From NCBI GenBank assembly GCA_011391865.1, contig JAABPV010000054.1, positions 1 through 63,147 of the forward strand: DNA of 63,147 bases, given 5' to 3'. This document shows positions 16,617-24,794 of the stretch, piece after piece. This DNA is from Desulfobulbaceae bacterium. GTDB taxonomy: Bacteria > Desulfobacterota > Desulfobulbia > Desulfobulbales > Desulfobulbaceae. The position numbers and the translations under genes were made by a program. Below the pieces are notes generated by a model. It made no database searches, had not been told where the DNA came from, and saw nothing but the letters and a program-made list of their open reading frames with translations. Each line of letters starts with the position of its first letter. Within the stretch, counting starts at the first letter, position 1.

Positions 16617-17260
16617 TCGTCCCTGCGTCTCAAGCTGTCTACCAAGAGGCCGCCCGGCTGCTTCGGCAGGGCGGCCTGATCGCCTTTCCCACGGAAACGT
16701 ATTACGGCCTCGGTGTTGACCCTTTCAATACCGAGGCGTTGAGGCGGCTCTTCACGGTCAAGCGGCGGGCGACAGAGAAGCCGGTTTTGGTTTTGGTTGC
16801 CGATCAAAGCCAAGTGCCACAACTGGCCGAGGAAACGCCGGAGCCGCTGCGCCTGCTCATGAACCGCTTCTGGCCCGGCCCGCTGACCTTGGTTTTTCCG
16901 GCGAAAAAAAATCTGCCGGATCTGCTCACCGGCGGCAGCGGCACAGTCGGCATACGCCAGTCGCCGGAGCCGACAGCGGCGCAACTGCTGGCCGCCTTTG
17001 GCGGGCCTGTCACCGCCACCAGTGCCAACCGTTCCGGCAACGCAGCGGCAATCACGGCGGCGGAAGTTGAAGCCGCTTTTGGTTCAGAAATTGACCTGAT
17101 CCTTGACGGAGGCAGAACGCCGGGCGGCGCAGGCTCGACCTTGGTCGGCTGGAATGGGCAGGAGCTGCGCTGTTTTCGGGAGGGCCGTATTTCTTTTGCC
17201 GAAACTGCCCGCTTTCTTGCCGCAGCAAACAATGAGGAGCATTTTTTTTCACCTGCATGA
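16613..17260 (+). CDS. tsaC: L-threonylcarbamoyladenylate synthase (Sua5/YciO/YrdC)
   Basis: 215-aa protein that makes threonylcarbamoyl-AMP from Thr, bicarbonate and ATP for the t6A37 modification of ANN-decoding tRNAs. Motifs: GGLIAFPTETYYGLGVD, the KRRATEKPV motif (usually KxRP), FWPGPLTLVF and the ATSANRSG loop. It has the single YrdC domain without the Sua5 extension. A GTG start overlaps the purDE stop (GTGA). Confidence 0.92.
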   Translation: MIVPASQAVYQEAARLLRQGGLIAFPTETYYGLGVDPFNTEALRRLFTVKRRATEKPVLVLVADQSQVPQLAEETPEPLRLLMNRFWPGPLTLVFPAKKNLPDLLTGGSGTVGIRQSPEPTAAQLLAAFGGPVTATSANRSGNAAAITAAEVEAAFGSEIDLILDGGRTPGGAGSTLVGWNGQELRCFREGRISFAETARFLAAANNEEHFFSPA

Positions 17261-17269
17261 AAAAAGAGC

Positions 17270-17383
17270 TTGCTTCCTCCTCCAGATCGGCTACTATAGA
17301 GTTATGTTGTGCAGTCACTTTAGCAGTTCACGAACGATGAATACAACCGCTCAGCCTCCTTCTCAGAGGCGTGCGGTTTTTTT
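17270..17383 (+). ncRNA. Candidate short RNA or attenuated leader upstream of the csp genes
   Basis: TTGCTT (17270-17275) and TACTAT (17292-17297), 16 bp apart, could start a transcript that ends at a good rho-independent terminator: CCGC/GCGG and GCCTC/GAGGC stems (17347-17376) followed by seven T (17377-17383). The product would be about 80 nt with no convincing gene inside. It could be an sRNA or an attenuated leader of the first cold-shock gene, whose ATG is 100 nt further on. There are no family features I can name. Confidence 0.4.
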
Positions 17384-17406
17384 GTTTGTGCTGCGGCGGC
17401 TGCCTG

Positions 17407-17426
17407 CCGACAGCTTTCGCTGTCGG
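17407..17426 (+). other. Perfect 8-bp stem-loop in the csp leader
   Basis: CCGACAGC (17407-17414), loop TTTC, GCTGTCGG (17419-17426). It lies 58 bp before the first csp ATG and lacks a T-run, so an RNA thermosensor or stability element in the cold-shock leader is more likely than termination. Confidence 0.5.
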
Positions 17427-17483
17427 AATTGAATGATTTAAGCGGCGCAATCAGCTGCCGCGCACAATGAGGAAAGGTTTAAA

Positions 17484-17684
17484 ATGGCGCAGGGCACAGT
17501 GAAGTGGTTCAACGATGCCAAGGGGTTCGGTTTCATTCAGCAGGACGGCGGGCCGGACGTGTTCGTTCATCATTCTGCGATTCGGGCGGAGGGTTTCAAA
17601 TCCCTTCAGGAAGGCGCGCGGGTCAGCTTTGAAGTGGTTCAAGGCCCCAAAGGTCCGGCAGCGGACAAAGTGGTCAAGCTGTAA
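17484..17684 (+). CDS. CspA-family cold-shock protein, copy 1
   Basis: 66-aa OB-fold RNA chaperone. RNP1 is KGFGFIQ and RNP2 is VFVHHSAI; the protein starts [16 protein letters not shown]. It melts RNA secondary structure in the cytosol, especially in the cold. A long structured leader (hairpin at 17407-17426) and GGAAAGG upstream of the ATG are seen. A close paralogue follows at 17797. Confidence 0.95.
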   Translation: MAQGTVKWFNDAKGFGFIQQDGGPDVFVHHSAIRAEGFKSLQEGARVSFEVVQGPKGPAADKVVKL

Positions 17685-17796
17685 GCAGCCCTGTGTTTCT
17701 TGATACAGCGCAGCACGAATGAAATAATGCCGGGCGGCGCGCCGCTGTCCGGCAGGCAAATGCAGAAGATGTTCAGCAAGCAAGGAGAGCAGCAAA

Positions 17797-18000
17797 ATGG
17801 CAGAAGGCACAGTGAAGTGGTTCAACGACGCCAAGGGCTTCGGTTTCATTCAGCAGGACGGCGGAAACGACGTGTTCGTCCATCATTCCGCGATTAAGGC
17901 GGATGGCTTCAAATCCCTCCAGGAGGGCGCGCGCGTTTCTTTTGACGTGGTCAACGGCCCGAAAGGCTTGGCCGCAGAGAACGTTGTTCAGCAGAAGTAA
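17797..18000 (+). CDS. CspA-family cold-shock protein, copy 2
   Basis: 67 aa, clearly a duplicate of the previous gene: the first 45 residues differ at only a few places (E for Q at 3, N for P, K for R in the [11 protein letters not shown] region) and the ends diverge (ENVVQQK against DKVVKL). It has its own AAGGAGAG ribosome binding site. The 112-bp gap between the copies has no clear promoter, so they may be co-transcribed. A strong terminator follows. Confidence 0.95.
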   Translation: MAEGTVKWFNDAKGFGFIQQDGGNDVFVHHSAIKADGFKSLQEGARVSFDVVNGPKGLAAENVVQQK

Positions 18001-18024
18001 GAGCTGAACCCGGGCAGTGCCGAC

Positions 18025-18058
18025 AAGACCCCGTGCAGGCTGCGGGGTCTTTTTTTTT
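18025..18058 (+). terminator. Rho-independent terminator after the csp pair
   Basis: AAGACCCCG (18025-18033) pairs with CGGGGTCTT (18043-18051) and runs into an uninterrupted T-tract to 18058. Confidence 0.92.
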
Positions 18059-18084
18059 GATTATTTTTCATGAAGGAGCATTTC

Positions 18085-18246
18085 TTGGCGAGAACAAACT
18101 ATTCCTTTGAGAAACGCCAGCGGGAACTGGCAAAAAAGAAGAAAAAGGAAGAAAAGCAGCAGCAGAAGCTGGCAAAAAAGACAACGACAGATGACGACGG
18201 CAGGGAGGATGCAGCTGCCGGGAACGACGCGCCGCCGTCTGAATAA
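18085..18246 (+). CDS. Small Lys/Gln-rich charged protein
   Basis: 53 aa starting ARTNYSFEKRQRELAKKKKK after the initiator, then KEEKQQQKLAKK and an acidic tail. The YSFEKRQRELAKKKKKEEK pattern is one I know from short proteins in Desulfuromonas- and Geobacter-like genomes; function unknown, possibly nucleic-acid binding. I choose the TTG at 18085 since AAGGAG ends 6 nt before it; an in-frame ATG at 18070 would place that sequence inside the gene. An 8-bp stem-loop (AGGCCGGA 18269-18276 with TCCGGCCT 18282-18289) follows. Confidence 0.7.
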   Translation: MARTNYSFEKRQRELAKKKKKEEKQQQKLAKKTTTDDDGREDAAAGNDAPPSE

Positions 18247-18348
18247 CTGAGCTGCGCCCTTCCGGCGGAGGCCGGATGCTCTCCGGCCTTCCCTCCTCTC
18301 TCCCTGCGGCTCCCTTTTTTTCAATTTCCCTTATTTATTCGCACCGCC

Positions 18349-19959
18349 ATGATCACTGCAACCAATATCGGCCTTTCTTACGGCAAGAGAATTATTTTCA
18401 AAGACGTGAACATCAAGTTCACTCCCGGCAACTGCTACGGTCTGATCGGGGCCAACGGCGCGGGCAAGTCCACCTTTCTCAAGATACTCTCCGGTGAGCT
18501 GGAAGCCCAGCAGGGCCAGGTTTCGATTGACCCAGGCAAACGCCTTACCGTGCTCCGCCAAGACCAATTTGCTTTTGACGAGCATACGGTCATTGACACC
18601 GTGATCATGGGCCATCAAAAGCTCTACGAGGTGATGGCCGAGCGGGAGAAAATCTACGCCAAGACCGAATTCACCGAAGAGGACGGCATCCGCTCCGGCG
18701 AGCTGGAAATGCTCTTTGGCGAGATGAACGGCTACGAGTCAGAGTCAGAGGCGGCAGTGCTGCTCAATGGCGTGGGCATTGGCGAGGAGCTACGGCAGAA
18801 GAAAATGAAAGAACTGGAAGGCACCGACAAGGTGCGCGTCCTGCTTGCCCAAGCCCTGTTCGGCAACCCGGACATTCTTCTCCTCGATGAGCCGACCAAC
18901 CAATTAGATATTGCTACCATCACTTGGCTGGAGAATTTCCTTGTCCGCTTCCAGAACACGGTGATCATCGTCTCGCATGACCGGCATTTCCTCAATCAGG
19001 TCTGCACGCACATGGCCGACATTGATTACGGCAAGATTCAGGTCTTTGTCGGCAACTATGATTTCTGGCAGCAGGCCAGCCAGCTGCAAATCCGCCAGAA
19101 AGAGACAGAGAACAAGAAGACCAAGGCTAAGGAGCAGGAGCTGAAGGACTTCATCCGCCGCTTCAGTTCAAACGCCTCCAAGGCCAAGCAAGCCACCTCC
19201 CGCAAAAAGCTGCTGGAGAAGCTGACGATTGAAGACATGCCCATGTCTTCGCGCAAGTATCCGTATATTGATTTCAAGCCAGAGCGGCCCAGCGGCGACA
19301 TTATTTTAGAGATCGAGCATCTGAGCAAAAGCATAGACGGGGTGCAGATGTTCAAGGATTTCAGCCTGAGCGTGGGCAAAGGCGACAAAATCGCGTTTGT
19401 CGGCTCCAACGGCCTGGCGAAAACAACCCTCTTTCAGATTCTTGCCGGCGAGCTGGAGCCTGACAGCGGCACGGTGCGCTGGGGCGTGACCATCAGCAAA
19501 GCCTATTTCCCCAAGGAAAACAATTCCTACTTCAAAGACACGGACATGAACATCGTCACCTGGCTGCGGCAGTATGCGCCGCCGCAGGAGACCGAGAGCT
19601 TTGTCCGGGGCTTTTTAGGGCGGATGCTGTTCTCCGGCGAGGAGGCCTTGAAAAAAGTCTCGGTGCTCTCCGGCGGCGAGCGCGTGCGCTGCATGTTGTC
19701 GCGGATGATGCTTTCCGGGGCCAACGTCCTGATGCTCGACGAGCCGACCAACCATCTCGACCTCGAGTCCATCACCTCCCTCAACAACGCCCTGACCGCC
19801 TACCCGGAGGCGATGCTTTTCTCCTCGCACGACCACCAGCTCGTCTCAACCGTGGCCAACCGGATCATTGAATTCCTGCCTGACCGCATTGCTGACGCGC
19901 GGATGAGCTTTGACGACTACCTGACCAACTGCTGCGGCTTGGAGCTGGAGGCAGCGTAA
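18349..19959 (+). CDS. ABC-F family ATPase, YbiT/YkpA type
   Basis: 536-aa cytosolic protein with two ABC domains and no membrane part; ABC-F proteins act on the ribosome to relieve stalled or difficult translation. Domain 1: Walker A GANGAGKST (near 39), a non-canonical signature region LEGTDKVRVLLAQAL, Walker B ILLLDEP. The linker helix (about 240-300) is Lys/Glu-rich. Domain 2: Walker A GSNGLAKTT, in which Ala replaces the usual Gly before Lys; signature LSGGERVR and VLMLDEP are normal. The degenerate first signature is usual in YbiT; the GLAKTT variant resembles YkpA-type proteins and may slow hydrolysis. Confidence 0.92.
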   Translation: MITATNIGLSYGKRIIFKDVNIKFTPGNCYGLIGANGAGKSTFLKILSGELEAQQGQVSIDPGKRLTVLRQDQFAFDEHTVIDTVIMGHQKLYEVMAEREKIYAKTEFTEEDGIRSGELEMLFGEMNGYESESEAAVLLNGVGIGEELRQKKMKELEGTDKVRVLLAQALFGNPDILLLDEPTNQLDIATITWLENFLVRFQNTVIIVSHDRHFLNQVCTHMADIDYGKIQVFVGNYDFWQQASQLQIRQKETENKKTKAKEQELKDFIRRFSSNASKAKQATSRKKLLEKLTIEDMPMSSRKYPYIDFKPERPSGDIILEIEHLSKSIDGVQMFKDFSLSVGKGDKIAFVGSNGLAKTTLFQILAGELEPDSGTVRWGVTISKAYFPKENNSYFKDTDMNIVTWLRQYAPPQETESFVRGFLGRMLFSGEEALKKVSVLSGGERVRCMLSRMMLSGANVLMLDEPTNHLDLESITSLNNALTAYPEAMLFSSHDHQLVSTVANRIIEFLPDRIADARMSFDDYLTNCCGLELEAA

Positions 19960-20024
19960 GCGGATTCACGCCGGAAACTTTGCTGGCTGCGGGGAAAAAT
20001 CTTCCCGCAGCAGCGAGGAAGTTT

Positions 20025-20132
20025 CTGGGTTGAACCCTGAACGTTTCTGGTTCAAGCCAGGCGCGGTCTGGTTTGAACCCAGAAAACTGCTGGTTCAAGC
20101 CAGAAAGTTTCTGGGTTCAAACCAGAAAGTTC
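20025..20132. repeat. Tandem array, five 21-22-bp dyad units
   Basis: Units begin with CTGGG or CTGGT at 20025 and then every 21-22 bp; each contains a near-palindrome such as CTGGTTTGAACCCAG or CTGGGTTCAAACCAG. Copies are degenerate. The 264-bp gap between the ABC-F gene and the DEAD-box gene also holds an 8-bp stem-loop at 19986-20011 (GCTGCGGG with CCCGCAGC), possibly the end of the ABC-F transcript though it lacks a T-run. Confidence 0.85.
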
Positions 20133-20223
20133 CTTTATAGAAAAAGAAGGCCGCCAACATGCAGGGGGCGGTCTCCTGCGTCATCGTGCGCCTGCCTCAT
20201 TTGTTTCCGCATCACCTCTGAAT

Positions 20224-21672
20224 ATGATCAAAGCCTTTTTCGCTCAAGTAGGAAGACATTTCAAACAAGCCTGGTCAGGCAGAAAGCAGCATGAGACCGC
20301 GCCTGAACCCAAGCCAGTCGAAGCTGTCGCCAGCCCGACGCAGCAGCCTGCGGAAAGCCAGCAGCCAGCCCGCCGCCGCAGGCCGGAACGGCCTAAAAAG
20401 CCGCAGCCGCCAGCATGGAGCGTGGCCGATTTTCCGGTTGATCCGGTCGAGGGCCGCAGCCGTTTTCATGATTTCGCCCTGCCTGCGGAGCTGATGCGCG
20501 GCATTGCCGACCTTAACTTCAAATACTGCACGCCAATCCAGGAGCAGGCCCTGCCCGCCGCGCTGGAGGGCAAAGATATCATCGGCAGAGCAGGCACCGG
20601 CACCGGTAAGAGCGCGGTTTTCTTGGTCGCGCTCTTCACCCGCCTGCTCAAGGGCCAGCAGACCCCGCGCAAGCCCGGCCTGCCCCGCGCTCTGATCATT
20701 GCCCCGACCCGCGAGCTGGTGGCGCAGATCGCCAAGGACGGCAAGGCACTGGGCAAATATCTCCCGCTGCGCGTCGTCGCGGTCTTTGGCGGCACCGAGT
20801 ACCAGAAGCAGGAGCAGCTTCTCAGCAGCCAGCCGGTGGATGTGATCGCGGCCACGCCGGGCCGTCTCTTAGACTATGTTTCTAAGGGCGTGATCAGCCT
20901 GGAGCAGGTTGCAATCATGGTGATTGATGAGGCCGACCGGATGCTGGACATGGGCTTCATCCCAGATGTGCGCCGGATCATTTCCCGCCTCCCGCCCAAG
21001 GAGCAGCGGCAGACCCTGCTCTTCTCGGCCACAGTCAACGAGGATGTCAAGCATCTCGCCGCGCAGTGGTGCGTCAAACCGGTCTCGATTGAGAGCGACC
21101 CGGAGCAGGTGGCGGTGGAGACGGTTAGGCAGGTGATTTACACCGTCACCAGCGAAGAAAAATACACCATTCTCTACAACCTGCTTGCCGAGCAGGAGTC
21201 TGGCCGGGTGATGGTTTTTGTCAACATGAAGCACGAAGCAGCCAGACTGCACGAGCGTCTGCGTGGCAACGGCATAGAAGCGGTACTTCTCAGCGGCGAT
21301 GTGCCGCAGGAAAAACGCATGTCGCGCTTAGAGCGGTTCCGCGACGGCAAGGTCAAGGTGATGATCGCCACAGACGTGGCTGGGCGGGGCATCCACATTG
21401 ACTGCATCAGTCACGTCGTCAACTACACTCTGCCCTACGAGCCGGAGGATTATGTCCACCGCATCGGCAGAACAGGCCGGGCCGGAGAAAGCGGCATCGC
21501 GGTCAGCTTTGCCTGCGAGGAAGGCGCGTTCCAGCTCCCGGCCATTGAAGAATACATCGGCAAGGCGCTGCCATGCGTTGTGCCGGAAGAGGAGCTGCTC
21601 GTTCCCCCGCCGCCGCCGTCTGCTGCCGCAGCACCTCCGGCTCAAGGGGAAAAACGGCGCAGGCGGAGGTAA
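20224..21672 (+). CDS. DEAD-box RNA helicase, RhlB/RhlE-like
   Basis: 482 aa. A polar Pro/Gln/Arg-rich N-terminus (1-70) precedes a full DEAD-box core: Q motif FKYCTPIQEQALPAAL, motif I AGTGTGKS (Ser instead of the usual Thr), PTRELVAQI, TPGRLLDY, DEAD, SAT, ATDVAGRGIH and HRIGRTGRAG. The tail is Pro/Ala-rich and ends in five arginines. It unwinds short RNA duplexes in mRNA decay or ribosome assembly. Subfamily assignment is approximate. It is isolated from the neighbours by intergenic repeats on both sides. Confidence 0.92.
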   Translation: MIKAFFAQVGRHFKQAWSGRKQHETAPEPKPVEAVASPTQQPAESQQPARRRRPERPKKPQPPAWSVADFPVDPVEGRSRFHDFALPAELMRGIADLNFKYCTPIQEQALPAALEGKDIIGRAGTGTGKSAVFLVALFTRLLKGQQTPRKPGLPRALIIAPTRELVAQIAKDGKALGKYLPLRVVAVFGGTEYQKQEQLLSSQPVDVIAATPGRLLDYVSKGVISLEQVAIMVIDEADRMLDMGFIPDVRRIISRLPPKEQRQTLLFSATVNEDVKHLAAQWCVKPVSIESDPEQVAVETVRQVIYTVTSEEKYTILYNLLAEQESGRVMVFVNMKHEAARLHERLRGNGIEAVLLSGDVPQEKRMSRLERFRDGKVKVMIATDVAGRGIHIDCISHVVNYTLPYEPEDYVHRIGRTGRAGESGIAVSFACEEGAFQLPAIEEYIGKALPCVVPEEELLVPPPPPSAAAAPPAQGEKRRRRR

Positions 21673-21729
21673 AGCCCCGCTTTCCCTTTGCAGTCCGTCT
21701 GCCAGCGGAGTATGCTTCAAGCTCGCCTG

Positions 21730-21810
21730 AGGAATTGCCTCAAGGCGGTTGAGGAACGGCCTTGAGGCGGTTGAGCGGAGCCGAAACCGCCGCCGCCTTC
21801 GGCTCCGCTC
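21730..21810. repeat. Palindromic REP-like element
   Basis: GAGCGGAGCCGAA (21773-21785) pairs perfectly with TTCGGCTCCGCTC (21798-21810). Upstream, CCTCAAGGCGGTTGAGG and CCTTGAGGCGGTTGAG are two near copies of a smaller dyad. No T-run follows. It looks like a dispersed extragenic palindrome. On the minus strand it reads through as a low-complexity frame, which I do not treat as a gene. Confidence 0.7.
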
Positions 21811-21858
21811 AGGCGGCTTTCGACTGCCGCTGAACAGTATTTCTCCAAGGAGGAGATC

Positions 21859-22101
21859 ATGGGACTGATCATTTTTCTCTGCATCGGCGCGCTGGCCGGC
21901 TGGATAGCCGGGCGGCTGATGAAAGGCTCCGGCTTCGGCCTGCTCGGCAACATGGCCGTGGGCATCATCGGCGCAGTCATCGGCGGCTGGACCTTCAGCC
22001 AGCTTGGCATTTCTGTCGCCAACGGCTTCATCGGCTCGTTAGTCACGTCCGTGGCCGGGGCTTCAATCCTGCTTTTTTTTGTCGGACTATTTAAGAAGTG
22101 A
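21859..22101 (+). CDS. GlsB/YeaQ/YmgE-family stress membrane protein
   Basis: 80-aa protein with three hydrophobic helices and the family's glycine pattern: IFLCIGALAGWIAGRLMKG, LLGNMAVGIIGAVIGGW, and the C-terminal VTSVAGASILLFFVGLFKK. It is an inner-membrane protein induced by stress in other bacteria; the molecular role is unknown. AAGGAGGAG is well placed before the ATG. A terminator follows directly. Confidence 0.92.
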   Translation: MGLIIFLCIGALAGWIAGRLMKGSGFGLLGNMAVGIIGAVIGGWTFSQLGISVANGFIGSLVTSVAGASILLFFVGLFKK

Positions 22102-22105
22102 GCGC

Positions 22106-22140
22106 GCCGCTGGCCTTTGGCTGGCGGCCTCATTTTTTTT
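22106..22140 (+). terminator. Terminator after the GlsB-type gene
   Basis: GCCGC (22106-22110) and GCGGC (22124-22128), extended by inner TGG/CC pairs, precede a run of eight T at 22133-22140. Confidence 0.75.
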
Positions 22141-22254
22141 CAAGCGGCATGAAATTGCCCTGCGGTTTTTTGCTGGCTATCCCTTATAATGCTCCTGTGC
22201 AATGCAGCGGCAGGAAGGGGAGCCTGCGCTGACATCAAACCGCAAATAAAAAAT

Positions 22255-23274
22255 ATGTGGAAAATCATTGTGGCAGCCTTGCTGGCGGCGTGTCTGCCCT
22301 CTGGCTGCGCTGTGGCGGCCAAGTATCAGGCAGCAGAAGAACGGCGGGCCGAAGCATCTGGGCGAACGGCGTTCTGCTGGCCGCTGGCTGATTTCAGGTA
22401 TTCTCTCAACAAACCCACCGGTGCTTGGCTGGCACCGAGAGGCAGGAATTCGCAGCATCTCGGCGTGGACATGTTCGCCCCCGTTGGGCGGCCTGTGCGG
22501 GCAATCGCCGACGGCGTGGTGCATGACATCTCCACCAGCGGCTGGGGCGGCGGCAATGTCGCCATTATGATCAAGCACCGGCTGGCTGATGGCCGCTGGT
22601 TCATCGCTCTGTACGGCCATATCAGGAACATCTACGGGCTGCGAAAAGGCAGCAGAGTGCAAAGCTGCGGCACAGTCGGCTTGATCGGGCCGTACCGCTG
22701 CGGCTCTCATGTTCATTTCGGGGTCATCACGCCGGGCAAACTGCCGCACGCGCCCTACGGCACCAGCAAAAAACCGAATCGCAACAATTTCATCAACCCG
22801 GTGCGCTTCCTTCAAACTGGCCAGCCGGAAGAGCCGGGCAAAGACGCGGATCCGCCGCCTGAGAACAGTGGCGAGACTGCGGGGGTGGCTCCTCAGTGCG
22901 CAAGCGAAAATTTAGCTGAAGGCTCACCGGAAGAAGACGAGCTGCTTGAAAGCGTCCTCGGTACTGAAGAGCCACCGCTCAAGGACACAAAGGCGACGGC
23001 CAAGGCTCCGAAGAAAGCGGAGCAGAAGAAGTCGCGCCGTCACGAGGCCAAGGCGGATAATAATAAAAAGAAACGTGCGGCAAAGAAAAAAGCGGGCAAA
23101 AGCAAGGTCAGGGTTCTTCAGGCGAGCAAAGGCAGTGCCAAGCGGCCCGGATCTGCTCCTGCACTGAAGAAACAGACTGCGAAGCGTCAACCCGCCGCAG
23201 CCAAGAGTCAGAAGAAAACGAAGCAAAAATCTCGGAAACCCGCCGCAGGTAAGCGAGCTGCTCGAAAGCGTTGA
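22255..23274 (+). CDS. Exported M23 (LytM-type) peptidase with a long basic tail antisense to tmk
   Basis: 339 aa. The signal peptide ends near LPSGCAVAA (C18 might be lipidated, though the box is atypical). The peptidase domain (about 55-190) has all zinc and catalytic positions: H68-x3-D72 in QHLGVDMF, H122 in ALYGH and H152-V-H154 in SHVHFG, so it should cleave peptidoglycan cross-bridges in the periplasm. From about residue 240 the protein is Lys/Ala/Arg-rich, like histone H1 or cell-wall-binding tails. Its last 55 codons (23108-23274) lie opposite the 3' end of tmk. The ATG at 22255 is preferred to one at 22189 because the signal peptide begins there. Confidence 0.85.
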   Translation: MWKIIVAALLAACLPSGCAVAAKYQAAEERRAEASGRTAFCWPLADFRYSLNKPTGAWLAPRGRNSQHLGVDMFAPVGRPVRAIADGVVHDISTSGWGGGNVAIMIKHRLADGRWFIALYGHIRNIYGLRKGSRVQSCGTVGLIGPYRCGSHVHFGVITPGKLPHAPYGTSKKPNRNNFINPVRFLQTGQPEEPGKDADPPPENSGETAGVAPQCASENLAEGSPEEDELLESVLGTEEPPLKDTKATAKAPKKAEQKKSRRHEAKADNNKKKRAAKKKAGKSKVRVLQASKGSAKRPGSAPALKKQTAKRQPAAAKSQKKTKQKSRKPAAGKRAARKR

Positions 23275-23731
23275 GCTGTTCGCCCCGGCTGCTGATCCGC
23301 TCGGCGGACAGCTCCGGCGGCATAGTCAGGAGAATGACCATATCGGGCCTCGGAGCAAAACGGTTGCGGGCAAGGATATCCTGCGGATCAAGGCCGTTCG
23401 CGCCCTGATAGGCGGCCGTGGAATAGTAGTAACGGTCCGTAAGGACAATCTGCCCGGCCTTCAGCGCAGGCCTAATCAGCTCCTTAACATGCAGCTGGCG
23501 GTCTTGAAGAAACAGCTCCAGCTCCTCTTCCGGTGTGACACCGGCCCGACTGAGGTACAGCTCGCGGATGCGGCGGCCATATGCGCTGTCGGTTGGCTCG
23601 CGGGTTGCAACCACATCCTCGCCTTGCGCCCGCAGCCAATCAGCCAGCAGGCTGATCTGTGTTGATTTGCCTGTGCCGTCGATTCCCTCAAAGGCGACCA
23701 GCAGGCCGTTCCGCGCATTCCTCATCGTCAT
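23108..23731 (-). CDS. tmk: Thymidylate kinase
   Basis: Phosphorylates dTMP to dTDP. P-loop FEGIDGTGKST (near residue 14), the DR motif DRYYYSTAAYQG, and LILLTMPPE-like strand. At 207 aa it has the normal length, and the C-terminus (RVDASQSVSSVQEQI) matches the family, so the antisense overlap with the M23 gene does not come from a tmk extension. The ATG at 23731 overlaps the pdxA stop (ATGA). A lid region with EEELELFLQDR is present. Confidence 0.95.
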   Translation of the reverse strand: MTMRNARNGLLVAFEGIDGTGKSTQISLLADWLRAQGEDVVATREPTDSAYGRRIRELYLSRAGVTPEEELELFLQDRQLHVKELIRPALKAGQIVLTDRYYYSTAAYQGANGLDPQDILARNRFAPRPDMVILLTMPPELSAERISSRGEQLNAFEQLAYLRRVSEIFASFSSDSWLRRVDASQSVSSVQEQIRAAWHCLCSPEEP

Positions 23732-24717
23732 AGTGTCCTGTTTTTTGCAATTTCCAGTGCCAGCAGCCAAGCCGAGCGCAGACTGGCCGCATCGGCGAGG
23801 CCTTTTCCGGCGATGTCGTATGCCGTGCCGTGATCAACTGAGGTGCGGACGATGGGCAGGCCCAGCGTCACATTCACCCCGTCCTTGAAATGCAGGAGCT
23901 TGAAAGGAATCAGCCCCTGATCGTGGTACATGCTGACCACCGCGTCAAAATCTCCGTTCGCCGCTTTGTAAAAAATCGTGTCCGGTGGCCACGGCCCGCT
24001 GACCATTGCCTCGCCTGCATACTGCCGCACAGCAGGCTCGATAATTTCAATTTCCTCTCGGCCAAACATGCCTTGCTCGCCGCTGTGCGGATTGAAGCCC
24101 GCCACGGCGATGCGCGGCTTTTCCACGGCAAAATCGCGGCGCAGCGCGTCTGCGGTCATGCGGATGCAGCCGAGAATATTTTCAGTAGTCAGCAGATGAC
24201 TGACCTCGGCTAACGGTTCATGGATGGTGACAAGCACCACCCGCAGCCGCGTTCCGGCCATCATCATCCGGTAGCGGCTTGCTCCGGTCAACGCCGCGAG
24301 CATCTCGGTGTGGCCAGGATGCCAAATGCCCGCCTCACACAGGGCCATTTTCGAGATCGGGCAGGTGATGATAGCCGAAAAGTCTCCAGCCAGCGCACCT
24401 GCGGCAGCCCGGCGGATGTACTCTGCCATTGCCGTCGCGCTTTCCTTGGTCGGCTGGCCCCAATGCAGCGTGCTGCTGTCTAACTGCGACAGCTCCAGCA
24501 CCGGCACCGTGCCAGGTGTGATGTCCTCTCCCAATTGCCAAGCCACGGGCTGACTCTTGCTACCCAGCAGGGCGGCAGAGCGGGCCATCACGCCAAGATC
24601 GCCCAGCACCACTGGCGCGGCTGGCACCTCGGCCTCGCTCAGGCTGTCAAAAAAACGGAGGATGATTTCTGGGCCGATCCCTACCGGACAGCCCATCGTG
24701 ATTGCGGCGGGTTTCAT
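23728..24717 (-). CDS. pdxA: 4-hydroxythreonine-4-phosphate dehydrogenase
   Basis: NAD-dependent oxidation and decarboxylation in pyridoxal 5'-phosphate synthesis. Motifs: TMGCPVGIGPEI at the start, ITCPISK, the metal ligand HPGHTEML, GFNPHSGEQGMFGREE and YHDQGLIPFK. The ATG at 24717 gives 329 aa, the usual size. An ATG at 24744 sits inside the T-tract of the preceding terminator and is less likely. The gene is coupled to tmk by a 4-bp overlap, with no functional link between the two. Confidence 0.93.
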   Translation of the reverse strand: MKPAAITMGCPVGIGPEIILRFFDSLSEAEVPAAPVVLGDLGVMARSAALLGSKSQPVAWQLGEDITPGTVPVLELSQLDSSTLHWGQPTKESATAMAEYIRRAAAGALAGDFSAIITCPISKMALCEAGIWHPGHTEMLAALTGASRYRMMMAGTRLRVVLVTIHEPLAEVSHLLTTENILGCIRMTADALRRDFAVEKPRIAVAGFNPHSGEQGMFGREEIEIIEPAVRQYAGEAMVSGPWPPDTIFYKAANGDFDAVVSMYHDQGLIPFKLLHFKDGVNVTLGLPIVRTSVDHGTAYDIAGKGLADAASLRSAWLLALEIAKNRTL

Positions 24718-24744
24718 GGTTGATGCGGAGGCGGAATGTTTCAT

Positions 24745-24773
24745 AAAAAAGCAAGGCAGGCCAAAGACCTGCC
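24745..24773 (-). terminator. Terminator after the 24795 gene
   Basis: On the minus strand GGCAGG, a 7-nt loop and CCTGCC (24773-24755) lead into TTGC and six T (to 24745). Confidence 0.8.
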
Positions 24774-24794
24774 CCGCGCTTGATTCAGTGCTGA

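Noticed and set aside
21717-22133. Minus-strand frame covering the REP-like element
   Set aside because: It reads through a palindromic repeat and the antisense of glsB; low-complexity Gly/Ala/Arg sequence without a start context.
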